Source: Vitellaria paradoxa
Taxonomy: Eukaryota; Streptophyta; Magnoliopsida; Ericales; Sapotaceae
NCBI GenBank assembly: GCA_019916065.1
Contig: CM034241.1
Span: 8,655,223-8,719,222 of the forward strand
DNA length: 64,000 nucleotides
Direction of reading: 5' to 3'
The translations under genes and the position numbers were made by a program. Below are positions 62,483-64,000 of the stretch, piece after piece. The notes beneath the pieces were generated by a model. It saw only the letters and a program-made list of their open reading frames with translations, was not told the DNA's origin and did no database searches. Position 1 is the first letter of the stretch, and each line of letters opens with the position of its first letter.

Positions 62483-64000
62483 TAGGAATGGCAATGGGAC
62501 AGATCAGAGACGGATATGACAATATTCAAATCTGAAATCCAAATCCTCTGCCTATCCTCCAAATTTGTCCCGAACTCTCTAAACAGATATTTTTTTTGGA
62601 CCTCCATCCTCGCTCCAACGAAGATGGATATATCCACGGATATTTAAAACTCTGAACCATCCGTTTGCCTCCGAATCTGCCCTCAAGTTGATACATAACT
62701 TAATTGCATATATAACCTATTACTACCAAATAATTCATCTCCAAAACTAAAATAATATATAACATCATCATAATAATAATTTACTAAAGTAATACATAAA
62801 CATCTCCAAAACTAATATTTACCAAAGTACCATTTAACTAATAGATACATAATTCCAAAGTACATTATGCTAATTCAAAGTAACAATACAAAATATGATA
62901 GTTCAAAACATACTTATTAATCTCAATTTCTTGAACCTCCAAAAAGCATCCATATGAAGTTCTGAAGTTCCATATCACCTGTGACCATAAAAAAAAAACT
63001 ATGGTTAGTTAATAACTTGATAAATTATTGTAAAAGAAAAGAGAAGATGAACTCACCAAGATAGAAGACAATAAGATCAACACTCTTATAACACAATCAA
63101 TCATCAATAGTTGTAACAGCAGATATATAATCGTCAACGTCCACATTCTCGTTATTAATAGTTGGAATCTCTACTTTGAAGAAAAATAAGATGTATTAAG
63201 AATAATCAATTGTTATAGCATATTAGCAAAGATAAAAGAAGTATGAAAAAGAATGAAAGATTATTAAAATTACCTTCGTTCTCAAGGGATCGCCACCACT
63301 TTGACTACACATTAATGCTTCCAAAGACTTCGGGTGAAGTTTATTTCGATTTGGACTCACCACTCTATCAGTAGTACTAAAGGATGACTTTGATGCAACA
63401 GTAGACACAAGCACAGCCAACAAATCCCTATCTATGGTTTTACAAAGTAGAGTACTTTAAACCATTAGATTTCCACCATGATAATATATCAAACTCTTCA
63501 CAAATTGGTAACTGTTCTTCCCCCAAATAACGATCTAATTCTGACTTTACATGCACAATTTACTTTTCTTTTGTTGATCAAGTTCAAGAACATAATTGAA
63601 GAGAAAAAATCTATTCCTCAAATTAGTGGAGGATAGCGACGGCTTGCTTGAAGCTTCACTACTTTTCTTGCTTGAATCTTCATTACTTTTCTTACCTTCA
63701 TACAAGATAAGCAAGTTATAACAACATCTCCAAATGTCCTCCGCTATATCAACACCATACTCTTCAATAAATTCTTTTGTAGTAATAAGAGACTAAGGAA
63801 ATCTTGAACATCAAGTCCAACATGATTGCAACTACCAAAAATCTATGTGTTTTGTCCCAACACTTATCATATTTCTCGATCATGTTTAAGGCCATTTCCT
63901 CTACTACATAGTTTGCGTAACATATTTACCTAGACAATCTAACTTTAATATCACCTATATCTGGAAAAATAAATTGAAGTAGGATAAACAGTCCCACTAA
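62483..64000 (-). mobile_element. hAT-family DNA transposon (partial, runs off the window)
   Basis: Gypsy pol stops abruptly at a TAGGAATGGCAATGGG terminus, typical of plant hAT TIRs. GGATAT/CGGAT subterminal repeats follow. Further right, minus-strand hAT transposase remains appear. The second terminus and the other half of pol must lie beyond 64000. The element is nested in the Tat-like retrotransposon and therefore younger. Confidence 0.75.
63223..64000 (-). pseudogene. hAT transposase C-terminal part (RNase H-like end and dimerisation domain)
   Basis: Reading down from 64000, the blocks are MALNMIEKYDKCWDK (about 63895), FIEEYGVDIAEDIW, KSELDRYLGEEQLP and FDILSWWKSNGLKYSTL (about 63545-63455), then LAVLVSTVASKSSFSTTDRV and LHPKSLEALMCSQSG (63423-63300). 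The last two are the hAT dimerisation signature. A stop and a frameshift between the WWKSNG and LAVLVSTVAS blocks indicate an inactive copy, or one with sequence errors. Confidence 0.8.

Overview
The window is nuclear DNA from a flowering plant, most likely a eudicot. It has GT-AG introns, long AT-rich spacers, many microsatellites, and plant-type SINE, LINE, Ty3/gypsy, hAT and MITE sequences. The genes are plant-specific forms: a secreted alpha-carbonic anhydrase, an MGC-type glutaredoxin-like protein, a RECQL3 helicase and ribosomal protein uS14 (RPS29). I cannot name the species from the sequence.

Layout. 0.6-1.04 kb: a reverse-strand LTR with its tRNA-Met primer site. 2.44-12.77 kb: a six-exon alpha-carbonic anhydrase gene whose introns are packed with MITEs and AT-rich repeats. 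13-16.7 kb: gene-free, with a hAT-like non-autonomous element. 16.7-17.5 kb (minus): a single-exon GC-rich gene for an uncharacterised basic plant protein. 18.7-24.95 kb: LTR, MITE and Helitron-like debris. 25.12-26.30 kb: an intronless glutaredoxin-like gene. 26.3-31.3 kb: MITEs, one containing a tRNA-derived SINE. 31.3-46.64 kb (minus): RECQL3, about 18 coding exons including an 8-nt microexon. Its introns hold a 4.8-kb LINE with target-site duplication, a second LINE tail, a MITE and a 0.53-kb foldback. 47.37-49.04 kb: RPS29, head-to-head with RECQL3 across about 730 bp. 49-53 kb: AT-rich, with a TIR element carrying a 133-bp tandem repeat. 53.2-62.5 kb: a decayed minus-strand Ty3/gypsy element that looks like the Tat lineage (RT end, RNase H and integrase, then a minisatellite and an ORF on the opposite strand). 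62.5 kb to the end: a hAT transposon inserted in its pol.

Two features concern sequence quality. The 100-N gap at 57,959-58,058 is flanked by a 3.3-kb near-identical direct repeat that ends exactly at the gap on one side and begins exactly at it on the other. This looks like two overlapping contig ends that were not merged. In addition, six conserved exon sites in RECQL3 and RPS29 each lack one base. Because RPS29 is essential and highly conserved, consensus errors explain this better than decay.

The genes are ordinary dispersed plant loci and I see no new multi-gene system. The most interesting biology is the carbonic anhydrase, which lacks a zinc-ligand His and the proton-shuttle His, followed by the RECQL3 microexon, the intronic foldback, and the retroelement's antisense ORF with its CACGTG-bearing minisatellite.
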